Positions 49,901-62,100 of a DNA stretch of 64,000 nt are shown in pieces (position 1 is the stretch's first letter; each line of letters opens with the position of its first letter). The stretch lies in contig NC_048563.1 in the NCBI RefSeq assembly GCF_902806685.2, positions 5,136,423-5,200,422 of the forward strand. Reading direction: 5' to 3'. The notes under the pieces are model-generated. The model did not search any database. It saw only the letters and a program-made list of their open reading frames with translations, and was not told the DNA's origin. The DNA comes from Maniola hyperantus (lineage: Eukaryota > Arthropoda > Insecta > Lepidoptera > Nymphalidae). The translations under genes and the position numbers were made by a program.

Positions 49901-52454
49901 TTATGAAAACTTTGAACTGTACTTGTAAATATGTTTTATGGGAGCGACGACACACATGATACCACTTAAAAAGTGTCTCTCGCGCAAACTATTTAGTTTA
50001 GACAAAAATTATATTAGAAACTTCAATATCATTTTTGAAGACCTATCCATAGATACCCACGTATGGGTTTGATGAAAAAAAAAAAAGAGTTTCAGTTCTA
50101 AGTATGGGGAACCCCAAAATTTATTGTTTTTTTCTATTTTTGTGTGAAAATCTTAATGCGGTTCACAGAATACATCTACTTACCAAGTTTCAACAGTATA
50201 GTTCTTATAGTTTCGGAAAAAAGTGGCTGTGACATACGGACGGACAGACAGACACGACGAATCTATAAAGGTTCCGTTTTTGCCATTTGGCTACGGAGCC
50301 CTAAAAACTATTGAATTACTAATTTAACTTAGAGCGATAACGCACTCCGATCCGAATCCGTGAAAATACGGATATAAAAAACTTGGACCGAATCCGGATA
50401 TTGCTAATGCACTAATCCGATCTCGGATCCAAATCCAAGTTATTCAGTGGACATCTTTAACTTATCTATGTTATACGTCCGATTTGAACCCGAGGCGTAT
50501 CCGATATATTGACACGGATGAAAAGCTATGTACCTACTTATCATCAGCAAACAGTACTATATCCCATGATTGTCCTTATAGCGATGTAAGAAAGATCATT
50601 AATGTAAATGAGGAACAGAAAAGGTCCTAAAATGGAACCTTGTGGGACCCCTATTTTTGAAACTGATCGGACGCTTTCCATTGATGAAAAGTGATCAATT
50701 TAATTTAATTTACTTATTTACTTACCTAGCTATTGGGGCGGATTCTCTGATACACAATGGGGCCGATTCTCTAGTACACAATCTCTAAACTAAACTAAAT
50801 TAACAGGTCTAAATCTAGTGCTTTCCTTTTCCGCAAGCAACATTATGAAAGGGATAGCAATAGATTTAGACGTGATATTTTAGTTTAGTTTAAAGATTGT
50901 GTACAAAGGAATTAGCCACAATCTCTAAACTAAACTAAAATGGCACGTCTAAATCTATTGCTATCCCTTTCATAATGTTGCTTGCGGAAAAGGATAGCAC
51001 TCGATTTAGACCTGTTAATTTAGTATAGTTTAGAGATTGTGTACAAGAGAATCGGCCCCATTATAACTCTAAGTCTAACCTAATTCCTCAATCACTAATT
51101 TCTTATTGTAACCTTAGACTAGAGGGTCGCACAACATGACCAGGGTTTTCCAGGATTTGCCTAATGCTATTTATTATTTGTTCCAGTTTCCTTTGCATCA
51201 CTCTCTTCAGTATTGGGCGTCATGTTCGTTGTGATAAGCGATGTTATCGGAAGAAGATGGAGTTTCATACTCTTTTCTGCACCATTAGTATTAAGTTGGA
51301 TCGTTCTATATTACGCTAGAACTTTTTCCGCGTTCATGATATCAAGGTTCCTAGCAGGAATGGCAGCTGGAGCTTTTTCCATTCTTAATTTAGTTGGTAT
51401 AGCGGAATTTACCTCTCCCAATTCACGAGCGATCTTGCTAAGTCTGGTATCCATGGTCACACCTGCGTTTGGGAATGTAACCAGTCATTTACTTGGTATT
51501 ATCATAAATTGGAGAACGTTAACTGTAGTTGGGTTATCTCTATCAATCATACACCTCTTTTTACCTTACTTTTGTATAGAAAGCCCTCAATGGTTGGCCT
51601 CTAAAGGTAAATTTGAAGATTGTGCAACGGCATATCGAAAAATACACGGTAGTAGTCCAAGTTCTGAAGAAGAATTGAGGTTACTAATTAAATTGGAGAC
51701 CAATAAACAAAAAGCAAGCGTTGAGATGAATTTGAATAATAGTGGTTTAAAGAAGTTATTATTAGCTTTTAAGAAGGGATATTTTTGGGATTTGATAATT
51801 ATGCTTATATTTCTATTCACTTATTACTTTGCGGCAGGGAGATTAGTTTTCAGTACGCTAGCGACCGTTGTATTGGGAGATATAACAGGGTCTCCAGATA
51901 TTTTATTATATACTTTTGTGGTCGACGGATTCATATTCGTAGGCACTTGCCTCTCTTGTGTACTAATTAAGAAGACTTCGGTCCGTGTTTTGCTATTTTC
52001 TTCGGGTTTAATAGCAAATGTTATTTTAATTTTACTGAGTTTGTGTTTGTACTATAAAAATTCTGAAGTTTACTTTCAATGGATTAATGTGGTTTTACTG
52101 GCTTTTTACTTTATAATTGTAAACGCAGGGCCGTATCCTGTTCTAGAAATATTGCTTGGAGAAATGTTTCCAATAGAATTAAAGATGTATTGTTTTTTAT
52201 TAACTTCACCTTTTTTCGCTGTATCTATATATTTTAGTATAGTACTTTTACCCAAATTTATTTCTGCCTTGGGATACCACGGCCTGTTTCTGATGAACGC
52301 TGGGATCATGTTTGTATGTCTGGGTTATTTCTATGCTAAGTTACCAGAGACTAAGGGGAAGACGTTACAAGAGATAGAGTCGTACTTTAAGACTAAGAAC
52401 TTCGACGTGGACGAAGTTTTGAGTAAAAATGAACAAATAAAGACGCTTATTTAA
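46909..52454 (+). CDS. MFS sugar-transporter-like membrane protein, three exons
   Basis: Seen: exons 46909-46935, 49490-49625 and 51187-52454 join (phases 0,1) to 476 residues, the usual length of 12-helix sugar porters. After a nine-residue N terminus, helix 1 is IFVIVTVSFTAMSLGF. The helix 2-3 loop has SDVIGRRW, the family's GRR signature. Later come AEFTSPNSRA (helix 4-5 loop), ESPQWLASKGKFEDC before the central loop, GPYPVLEILLGEMFP in helix 10, and PETKGKTLQEIE after helix 12. Family knowledge: these marks define the SLC2-type sugar porters, including insect trehalose transporters (Tret1-like). The matching GRR motif of the second half is replaced (LIKKTSVRVLL), so the protein is divergent and its substrate cannot be named. 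Exon 1 is tiny and the least certain; a SINE starts about 20 bases after its donor. Confidence 0.92.
46957..47250 (+). mobile_element. tRNA-derived SINE (CTGGCGCAGTGGTAAGC), forward
   Basis: Head CCCTGGCGCAGTGGTAAGCA, B-box-like GAGTTCGATTTCTGG, body GGTCTGGTGGGAGGCTTCGG and CAGTCAAGGGCTAACTTATA. Confidence 0.85.
47262..47450 (-). mobile_element. Helitron-like repeat, reverse
   Basis: CTAGCTTATGCTCGCGACTT to TTGATAGATCAGTCAGTCAG. Confidence 0.8.
47533..47950. mobile_element. tRNA-derived SINE followed by an inverted partial copy
   Basis: Forward copy 47533-47790 (TAGCCTAGTGGTTAGGACGT). From about 47800 the 3' half of the same SINE runs in reverse (AACCCATCGCCGGTTCACTA, ACCACGCTGGTCAAGTGCGG), making a long inverted repeat. 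Confidence 0.8.
47950..48080. mobile_element. GC-rich small element
   Basis: GGGTGAGCGTGTGTGACGTGC and CCCGATTGCCATCTCGACCT then GTCGCGTACTATACC, as at 60247-60390. Confidence 0.6.
48187..48616 (+). mobile_element. CCGGCCAAGTGCGAG-type repeat, full-length forward
   Basis: AAACCGGCCAAGTGCGAGTC to TTTTGAGGTACGGAACCCTA. Very close to the copy at 25497. Confidence 0.87.
48701..48998. mobile_element. Inverted-repeat element (ACAGGGTGTAACCAGAAC ends)
   Basis: ACAGGGTGTAACCAGAACTG and ACGTTCTGGTTACAGCCTGT are imperfect inverted ends. A lone left end is at 29937. Confidence 0.65.
49020..49480. mobile_element. Inverted-repeat element interrupted by a Helitron-like copy
   Basis: Ends GCGCTGATTCTGTTGTC / TCTAAACTAAATTTAGAGTA and ACTCTAAAATTTAGTTGTGC. 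The reverse Helitron-like copy 49243-49437 splits it. The element ends about ten bases before transporter exon 2. Confidence 0.7.
49490..49625 (+). CDS. Transporter exon 2: helix 1 and first outer loop
   Basis: Acceptor TGATTTCAG, donor AG|GTGAGT. Encodes IFVIVTVSFTAMSLGFTFGH and ALQRRDEDIMLSENEIFLT. Another repeat (49680) begins 55 bases after the donor. Confidence 0.88.
49680..49880. mobile_element. Repeat fragments after transporter exon 2
   Basis: 49680-49770 is the first 90 bases of a CCGGCCAAGTGCGAG-type repeat. It switches at GACAGACAGACAG to a reverse Helitron-like tail (TTTGAGCTGTGCGTTGATAG), suggesting a template switch or insertion. Confidence 0.65.
49881..51186. other. Transporter intron 2, repeats only
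   Basis: 50050-50310 is a repeat ending GGTTCCGTTTTTGCCATTTG and GAGCCCTAAAAA. 50755-50905 and 50900-51063 are two back-to-back copies of the TTGTACACAATCTCTAAAC element. No exon seen. Confidence 0.6.
51187..52454 (+). CDS. Transporter exon 3: helices 2 to 12 and C terminus
   Basis: Acceptor TTTGTTCCAG, 422 residues and TAA. Contains SDVIGRRW, ESPQWLASKGKF and PETKGKTLQEIE. A single large exon holds almost the whole membrane domain. Confidence 0.95.
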
Positions 52455-52487
52455 AAAAAACCTTTGTTTTAATTTGGAGTGGTTCGG

Positions 52488-53170
52488 TACAATTCCTATT
52501 ACACCATGGTCTGCAAGCTGCAGGCACGGTAATGTACAGTATTGTAACTCGGCCGTATCTTTGAAATAAATACCTACAGCAGCGCGGTACGTAAACATGC
52601 GATAGGGCTGCCCGCCTCCGGCATTTTAATTATATTTGCTTACTTTGTGTTTATATATGTACTTGTCATTTGCCTACTTTGTGTTTAAATATGTACTTGT
52701 CATATTATTAAATATGTACTTGTCATTTGCCTATTTTGTGTTTAAATATGTACTTGTCATATTAAATATGTACTGGAACTTATTTTTAGTGAAAAAATCG
52801 CGTGGTTATTAAAAAAACAAAACACCATCCGTTCGTCACTGCGGCACAGTCGCGACTGGCTGCACCGCGAGCGTACCGCGAGATCGAGGCGCGTAGGTAT
52901 AGCTCGCGTTTCGCCCGTTTGTATGAAGTTGGAATACTGCTTATAACATTACCGTGCTGCAGGCCTAGTTTGTACCTCAATGGACTGTGGATATAAACTA
53001 TTATAGGTACAGTGCGACAAGGCTCTCTTGGCGCGTGGCAAAAATAATAAATAACGTGAAGTGTCCCCTTTGTCCTTGTTTGAATAATCTTTGCCTTTGT
53101 TCTCCAACAGCGCCCCCTGTCAATGTCATTCAAGTGCCAAGAGAGCCTTGTCGCACTAGATGGAACAAAA
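52488..53170. repeat. Inverted-repeat elements and a minisatellite 3' of the transporter
   Basis: 52640-52775 repeats AATATGTACTTGTCATTTGC units. 53010-53160 has ends AGTGCGACAAGGCTCTCTTG and AAGAGAGCCTTGTCGCACT; a left end of the same family is at 15302. Confidence 0.7.
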
Positions 53171-53486
53171 TAGTATAGGTACCTACTTACAGCTATCTAC
53201 CTATTTATTTTGGGTTTTCAAGTTTCTGCCCATGGCCCAGATTGTGCCCGAGCCTCTGGGCTCAGAAGTCAGAACATGGCCGAACAAAAGAACAAAGGCG
53301 AACTTCATACAAAATTTTACCTTGAATGCGTCTATGTAGGAAAAATATTAATACCACAGGGGGCCCATTACTTAAACATAATCACCAAGATTTTTCATTT
53401 CAGGATTCATCCAAAAAAAGATATTAATATTTTTATATTTTGAGATTATGAAAGTAACGTAGTGGTTACATACTCTTTGGTTGGTA

Positions 53487-55095
<1,609 letters not shown>

Positions 55096-55129
55096 TAATC
55101 CAATCAAATTGATGCATTAATAACAAGTA

Positions 55130-55967
55130 AAAACACTAAGAGTTTGTAGAGCATTGCCTTTAGTATTTTTTTCATGAGTATAGTTACACTAGAGCCTAGA
55201 GCCGTAAAGCCAGTTTAAGCGCAGACAAATAAACTGTTCCCATAACCATTACAAACCAATTATTACATCAAAAATTGTTGTAACAAACCCACAATAATTA
55301 TTCCATCCTTGAGCCACGCGGAGGCGAAGCTGCGTGTAATAGTTAGCACAATAAGAATTATAGTTTGTAAGCATTGATTTATAAACAGTTTTATTTATTA
55401 CTCAATAATAACGAAATACCTACTTTTAAGGTAACTTTTTGTAAAGTAGCAACTCTGGTAATGTTTTGCAATTATAACCAACACATGAATTTAATCAAAT
55501 ATTTATTAATTTTATAATTTAATCTACCATAAAGTCTTACAAAACTAATTTTGTATAAAAACTAACTAACTAAATTACTAAGTTTTGCATAGGTCACATT
55601 TCTAGACACTTCCTAAAACATTCGTAATCACATGCCGATGTTCTAGAATAGGCGAAAACTCTTTTGATATTGATAGTGTGACTTTCCTGTAACATAGTCA
55701 CCGCAAGTTTCCGAAAGTAAACTCAAATCTCAAATGTCAGCATGACATTGACATCTCCAATCCAAGTGACGTGTTTCGAATCGAAAGGGAAACTTGTTTT
55801 TTGAAAACGTCCGCAGAAATTAAAAAGCGATATTGCTTACATTAATTTTTATCAATATCGATTCGATAAGGTGCTTTATCGCGTCCACGTAGGTGAATTA
55901 ACAAATCAATTATTCACACGTTTCGTCAGTGATTTAATTACAATACTACCACTGTTAAAAACCTAAA
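55130..55967. other. AT-rich region upstream of the MCFD2-type gene
   Basis: No repeat family recognised apart from a short CCACGCGGAGGCGAAGCTGC Helitron-like tip near 55315. Probably contains the promoter and 5' untranslated exon. Confidence 0.4.
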
Positions 55968-56091
55968 GTAAGTTTACGAAAGTGTATAAAACTTTTTGGG
56001 AAAATTTAGTAAAAGTACGTAAATATTTAAGTAATTAAAGACTTTTATAAGTGAAATAGAGCTTAATTTAGTTGTTTTAACTTGTTTCCAG
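55968..56091 (+). other. Probable 5' UTR intron of the MCFD2-type gene
   Basis: ACCTAAA|GTAAGTTT donor and CTTGTTTCCAG acceptor, seven bases before the ATG. Inferred from splice signals only. Confidence 0.55.
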
Positions 56092-56097
56092 GGAAAA

Positions 56098-56196
56098 ATG
56101 TATCGTTTAATAGTGTTAACAGCGGTTTTCCATTTTACGATATGCCAGCAATATCAACAGAAAGTCGCACCTGGGGTGCCCCCACAAAATTATCAG
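56098..56196 (+). CDS. MCFD2: MCFD2-type exon 1: signal peptide
   Basis: 33 codons from ATG; hydrophobic core LIVLTAVFHF and likely cleavage after ICQ. Donor GTAAGG. Confidence 0.88.
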
Positions 56197-59100
56197 GTAA
56201 GGGTTTTTTACACGTATTAATATTTTTCATCACAATTTGTTTGTTATTTACTTAATTTTATGCTTGAGTAGTGAATGTGGCATGATGAATAACCTAACAA
56301 TAGAATTTCTACTAAATTAGTATGTACCATTTTTTTTAAAGCAGTGGTAGCCTAGTCGTTAAGACGTCAGCATCCTATTTGGGGGGCCTGGGGTTCGATC
56401 AGAGCTATGTGCATTTTAAGTAATTAAATATCACTTGCTTTAATGGAAAACATTATTGTGAGAACAGTTTAAGAGAATCTAAAACAGAGATTTTTTAAAA
56501 GCATAAATAACCTAATGTATTTTTAGGGTTCCGTACCTCAAAAGGAAAAATGGAACCCAGGCAAACAGTATGTCTGTCTGCCTGTCAAGAAACCTACAGG
56601 GTACTTCCCGTTGACTTAGAATTGTAATAATTAAGCTTTTTTATTTCCATCTTAACATGTTTACAATTTCATGTGGTTACTTATTTGAAAATGTTACAAA
56701 CTTCATAATGAAAAAAATGAAAATGAAAATCTTTTTTTATTCGTATAAACTTTTACAAGTGCTTACAAATAGTCGGATGCATATTGTTAGTTGTTAGATG
56801 TTTAGTAAATAGATTAAAAAGTTAGTGTTAGTTTGTTAGTGTGTTAGTTTTTGATGGATCCCAAAGTCTGGGTGAAAGCCTCCTCCATTTCTTTCCACTT
56901 TTTCCTATTTTGGGCAGCATACATCCAATCTCTTCCAGCCACTTCTATAATGTGTTGAGACCACCGTTTCTTGGGCCTGCCCACTTTCCGCTTTCCAAGT
57001 GGTCCAGTCCATTTCGTCAATGTTTCTGTCCACCTCCCATCTCTGCACCTGGATATATGTCCAGCCCATTTCCACTTTAGTTTCCCGTTGACCTAGAATC
57101 AGGAAATTTGGCAGGCAGGTAGATCGTATAGCAGACATGAGGGGAAAAAACCTAAAACCGTAAATTTGTGGTTACATCACAAGAAAAAATTAAAATGCGG
57201 TCATGAACTAAAAGTTAGTATTTTCAAGAAGGATAACTATACCAAGTGGGGTATCATATTAAAAGGGCTTCATTTGTGCATTCTAAAACAGATTTTTATT
57301 TATTTTAAGGCATAATAGTTTTTGGTTTATCGTGAAACCTCGTTGCGCGAGTCTGACTCGCACTTTGCTGGCTTTTTTTAAACTAAAGCCACAAGGGTGC
57401 ACGTGGTGGCATGCTCTCTGGAAGGCCTATGCCTCGTAGGGAACACGAACAGGCCGATTGATTGATGTACCTTCTCTGTATCTTAATAGCAACAACAATA
57501 TCAACAGCCGCCGCCTCCCCCTCAACAACAGTACCAACAACCTCCTCCTCAGCAACAACAGCAGTACCAACAACAGCCGCCTCAACAACAATTCCAACAA
57601 CAACCGCCTCAACAACAACAGTACCAGCAGCAGGTGCCTGTACAGCAGATACCAGTGCAGCAAACTCCTCAAGGGCATGGAAACCATGGCAATGGTAAGT
57701 GTACTTCTGTTAAGCATCCCCAACAACAGTCTCGCTAATAACATTTGAAACAGCAGTTCCAACATCAGAGAACAACAGAGAAAGAGGTGATCTAATTGAA
57801 ACGTACAAAATACTAAATAATTATTATAATGTCCCAAATTTTTAGAGCATGTTTCTGAGGAGCAATCCTACATTTAGGGGACATGATGTGAAGCTACAAT
57901 ATCAATTGCCATTGTCAAATCCATTAAAACACTTTCTGACTGGCAGAGTTGTTCATATACGGAATAAATTGCCTAAGGATGTGGTTATGTCAAGTTCTGT
58001 TAACCAGTTCAAGAATAGACAAACATTTGGAAAACTCCAAGCACTTCTGATATAGACAGATTAGTGAAAGCTGCTTCTATTAAAAATAATAATCCACACT
58101 AATATTATTATAAATGCGAAAGTGTGTCTGTCTATCTGTCTCTCTGTCTGTCTGCTAGCTTTTCACGGCTCTACCGTTTAACCAATTTTGATGAAATTTG
58201 GTACAGAGACAGCTTGCATCCTGGGGAAGGACATAGGCTATTTGTGATCCCGGAAAATCAAAGAGTTCCCACTGGATTTTTAAAAACCGAAATCCACACA
58301 GACGAAGTCGCGGGCATCATCTAGTAATAAATAAATAATCAATTGTGTTCAGGTAGTATATTACAGCTGTAATATACCTTAACAGAGAAGGTATGTATGG
58401 TACAATTTTCTAAGGCATAAAATTACTTTACACTGGTTTTTTCTCTTTTTTTCAGACCCTCATATATTAGATGCTGCTAACATCGCACATGAAAGAGAGT
58501 AAGACATTTCTTATATTATACTCAAATATCTTTAGTTATTATACACTAGCTGATGCCCGCGAATTCGATTGCGTGGAATTAGGTTTTTTAAAAATCCTGT
58601 GGGAACTCTTTTGATTTTCCGAGATAAAAAGTAGCCTATGTCACTCCAGGTCTTTATCTATACCCATGCAAAAAATCACGTCAATCCGTTGCACCGTTGC
58701 GACGTGATTGAAGCACAAACCAACAAACAAACACACTTTCGCATTTATAATAAGGGTACTGAAATTTCACACCCAGCTTTACTCACGTGTTTAGTCGATC
58801 GTTAGCCCAACTACTGTTGAACCCATCCGGGGTCCTTTTAGGGTTCCATACCTGAAAAAGAAAAACTGAACCCTTATAGGATCACTTTGTTGTCTGTCTG
58901 TCTGTATGTCTGTCAAGAAACCTACAGGGTACTTCCCGTTGACCTAGAATCATAAAATTTGGCAGGTAGGAAGGTCTTATAGCAGACATTAGGGGAGCGA
59001 TCTGAAAACCGTGAATTTGTGGTTACATCACACAAAAAAAAAATTAATTGTGGTCATGGACTAAAAATTAGCATTTTCAATTTCCAAGTAAGATAAACTA

Positions 59101-62100
59101 TGTGGGGTATCATATGAAAGGGCTTTACCTGTGCAGATTGTTATTTATTTTTATGCATAATAGTTTTTGATTTATCGTGCAAAATGTCGAAAAAATACGA
59201 CTGTAGTACGGAACCCTCGGTGCGCGAGTCTATCTCGCACTTGGCCGGTTTTTATTTAATCATCATGTTTTGCCCATAGACACATTCAAGAGCACATGGA
59301 GGTGCCCATAGACACCTCGAAGATGTCGGAGCAAGAACTGCAGTTCCACTACTTCAAGATGCATGACGCTGATAACAACAACAAGCTCGACGGATGTGAA
59401 CTTATCAAGTCCCTCATACATTGGCATGGTGAGACTTCTGAATTTACTAATTAGCACATGTTGGCGCTGATTCTGCTGTCTTTCTTTAGACTAAATTAAG
59501 AGTATCTGCATCCTCTTCTTTTTAATATTCCTAAAAAAGGACGGAGAATGAATTTTACATTTATATACTCTAAATTTTATTGAGCGCAACAAATTTAAAC
59601 AGTGGCAGCTAAAGTCACGCGTAACTAACCTGGAATGGGTATGGCAGTTTTTATTAAACCCATACCCCTTTGGTTTCTACACGGCATCGTACCGGAACGC
59701 TAAATCGCTTGGGGGCACGGCTTTGCCGGTAGGGTGGTAACTAGCCACGGCCGAAGCCTCCCACCAGACCAGACCAGAAATTTAGAAATTATAAAATTCC
59801 AAACCCCTGCCAGGAATCGAACCCGGGACCTCCCACTATTAAGACCACAGCGCTCACCACTGCGCCAGGGAGGTCGTCGAACATGTACAATATTACTCGT
59901 AGTGTAAACAATTCTGTAAGTACTTGCGGAATAACTTGCAAGAAGTTCTTGCTAGTCTAAACCGCGCTTTATATCCAAGCGATAAAATTATTCTCATGCT
60001 ACCCACCTAAATGTGTTATTTTGCGCCACAAATAATTTGTTAGTAAAGCTTTACCCAAATACACACAAGCACAATCTTATCAACATGTTTTTAGATTCAT
60101 ACATTTAATTGAGAGACAGTCGTTAAAATGATGTTCTTTTAAAATTGAAATACAGGAAACATACCTAACTATTGTTTAGTTATTAATATAAGATATAATG
60201 TTGTGAATTATAATATTATATGTCGCACCTCATTTTCAACGACATTAATTCTGCGACAGGTTAGACCCTGCCGGGTATGAGGCCGGGCAGACGCCCCGCA
60301 CACCCGCACGTCACCCGCGCTCGCCCGCACCGGGTTAGCACGGGTGCAGGTGTGCGGGGCGTTCCCTCCGATTGCCAAGCTGTCGCGTACCTTTACTTTA
60401 TAAATTGTATCGACTGTCTCTCTTATTCATATTTATACCATATTACAACATTTATAATATAAAATTACTTTTAATAAGTTTTAATGCAAAAGGTTTGACG
60501 GCTCTAAATTAAATTTAAAACTGTGAAACTGTGTCTGTCCTTTTTATATTATACTAGCTGATGCCCGCTACTTCGTACGTGTGGTTTTAGGTGTTTAAAA
60601 ATCCTGTGGGAACTCTTAAATTTTCCGGGATAAAAAATAGCCTGTCTTTTCCCGGGTTGCAAGCTACCTCTGTACCAAATTTCGTCAAAATCGGTTGAGC
60701 CGTGAAAAGCTAGCAGACAGACAGACAGACAGACAGGCACACTTTCGCATTTATAATATTAGTATGGAGTATGGATTAGCAAGAAGAGGATGCGAATGGT
60801 CTAAGTTGTGCTCAGAATCAATACCAATATCTGGTAACCGCATATTCCAGTATTTAAAAATTATTTAAACTTTTTACCAAACGCGCGCTTAGTATGCTAG
60901 CTTCTATGAAATACTGGTTATGTGACGTCACAATAGTTTGACGTGCTTCTTTAGTTTAATCGATAATTTAAAATGGTTGACACACATGAAACTAACAGCG
61001 GACGTGAATTTTACGAATTTTGGAAGACCCTCTATTTAATATTTAAATAAATAAATAAAATAAAATTTCTCTGATACAATAGTTATACATCTTATATTAC
61101 TAACTAACCGTATCACTAATTTCTTGTTTCCTATTATTTAATTATCCTATCCTACATAATTTATTCTAAAAAAATTTAATAATTACTAAGAAATAATTTA
61201 TTTTTGACACAGTCCCGGTGCGGGTTAGCTCGGGGGGCTGTGCGGGTGTGCGGGGCTTTCCCTCCCCGATTGCTATACTATAAAGGGCTTACGCAATATT
61301 GGCTTATTCATTACTCTACGCACTGTATCTGAATCCGAGAACAGGGTATTTTACACCATGCGAGAAAACAACTAAAAATGTATATCTATATATATAAAAG
61401 GAAAAGGTGACTGACTGACTGACTGACTGACTGACTGACTGACTGATCTATCAACGCACAGCTCAAACTACCGGACGGATCGGGCTGAAATTTGGCATGC
61501 AGAAAGCTATTATGACGTAGGCATCCGCTAAGAAAGGATTTTTGAAAATTCAACTCCTAAGGGGGTGAAATAGGGGTTTGAAATTTTGTAGTCCACGCGG
61601 ACGAAGTCGCGAGCATAAGCTAGTTATGTCTATAAAATATGAATTTCATAATGTTAAACATTTCACTTTTTTATCTGTTCTACAAATATTCGCAACGCAC
61701 TAAGCTGTAGCCGCCATGATGAATTCCGATTGTGACGTCACATGGGTTGTAGTTGTAATGTATTTCACTAATAGAATAGAATAGAATAGAATAGAATGTT
61801 TTTTTATTCATGTAAACTTTTTAAAAGTGCTTATGAATAGTCAGGTAGTTTTAATTTAATTTAAGAAAATGTTTACCACTCCGTGTGACGTCATGACAGC
61901 TCATGAACCTAAACAAAACGGCGTTTTCACGGGAAAACTTGAAATACATGCGTTTTTAGTTCAGTTATCGATCTAAATAATTTTTTTCTGAATTTTCGGT
62001 AGTTTATTATCAACTAGCGACCCGCTCCGGCAATGTAGATACTTATGTAGTCTCACTTCCATACTAATATTATAAATGCGACCAGCGCCGCCTCCGTCTC

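Larger units (their letters stand above)
59462..60830. mobile_element. Inverted-repeat element split by several insertions
   Basis: Left part 59463-59600 (GGCGCTGATTCTGCTGTC) and right part near 60500-60550 and 60775-60830 (TAAGTTGTGCTCAGAATCAA). Inserts: reverse SINE 59612-59878, GC-rich element 60247-60390, reverse Lep1-like copy 60553-60770. Confidence 0.65.

Noticed and set aside
57849..58055. Possible extra exon or small gene of 68 codons
   Set aside because: Matches the C-terminal pattern of LINE reverse-transcriptase proteins; lies in an MCFD2-type intron without splice signals in phase.
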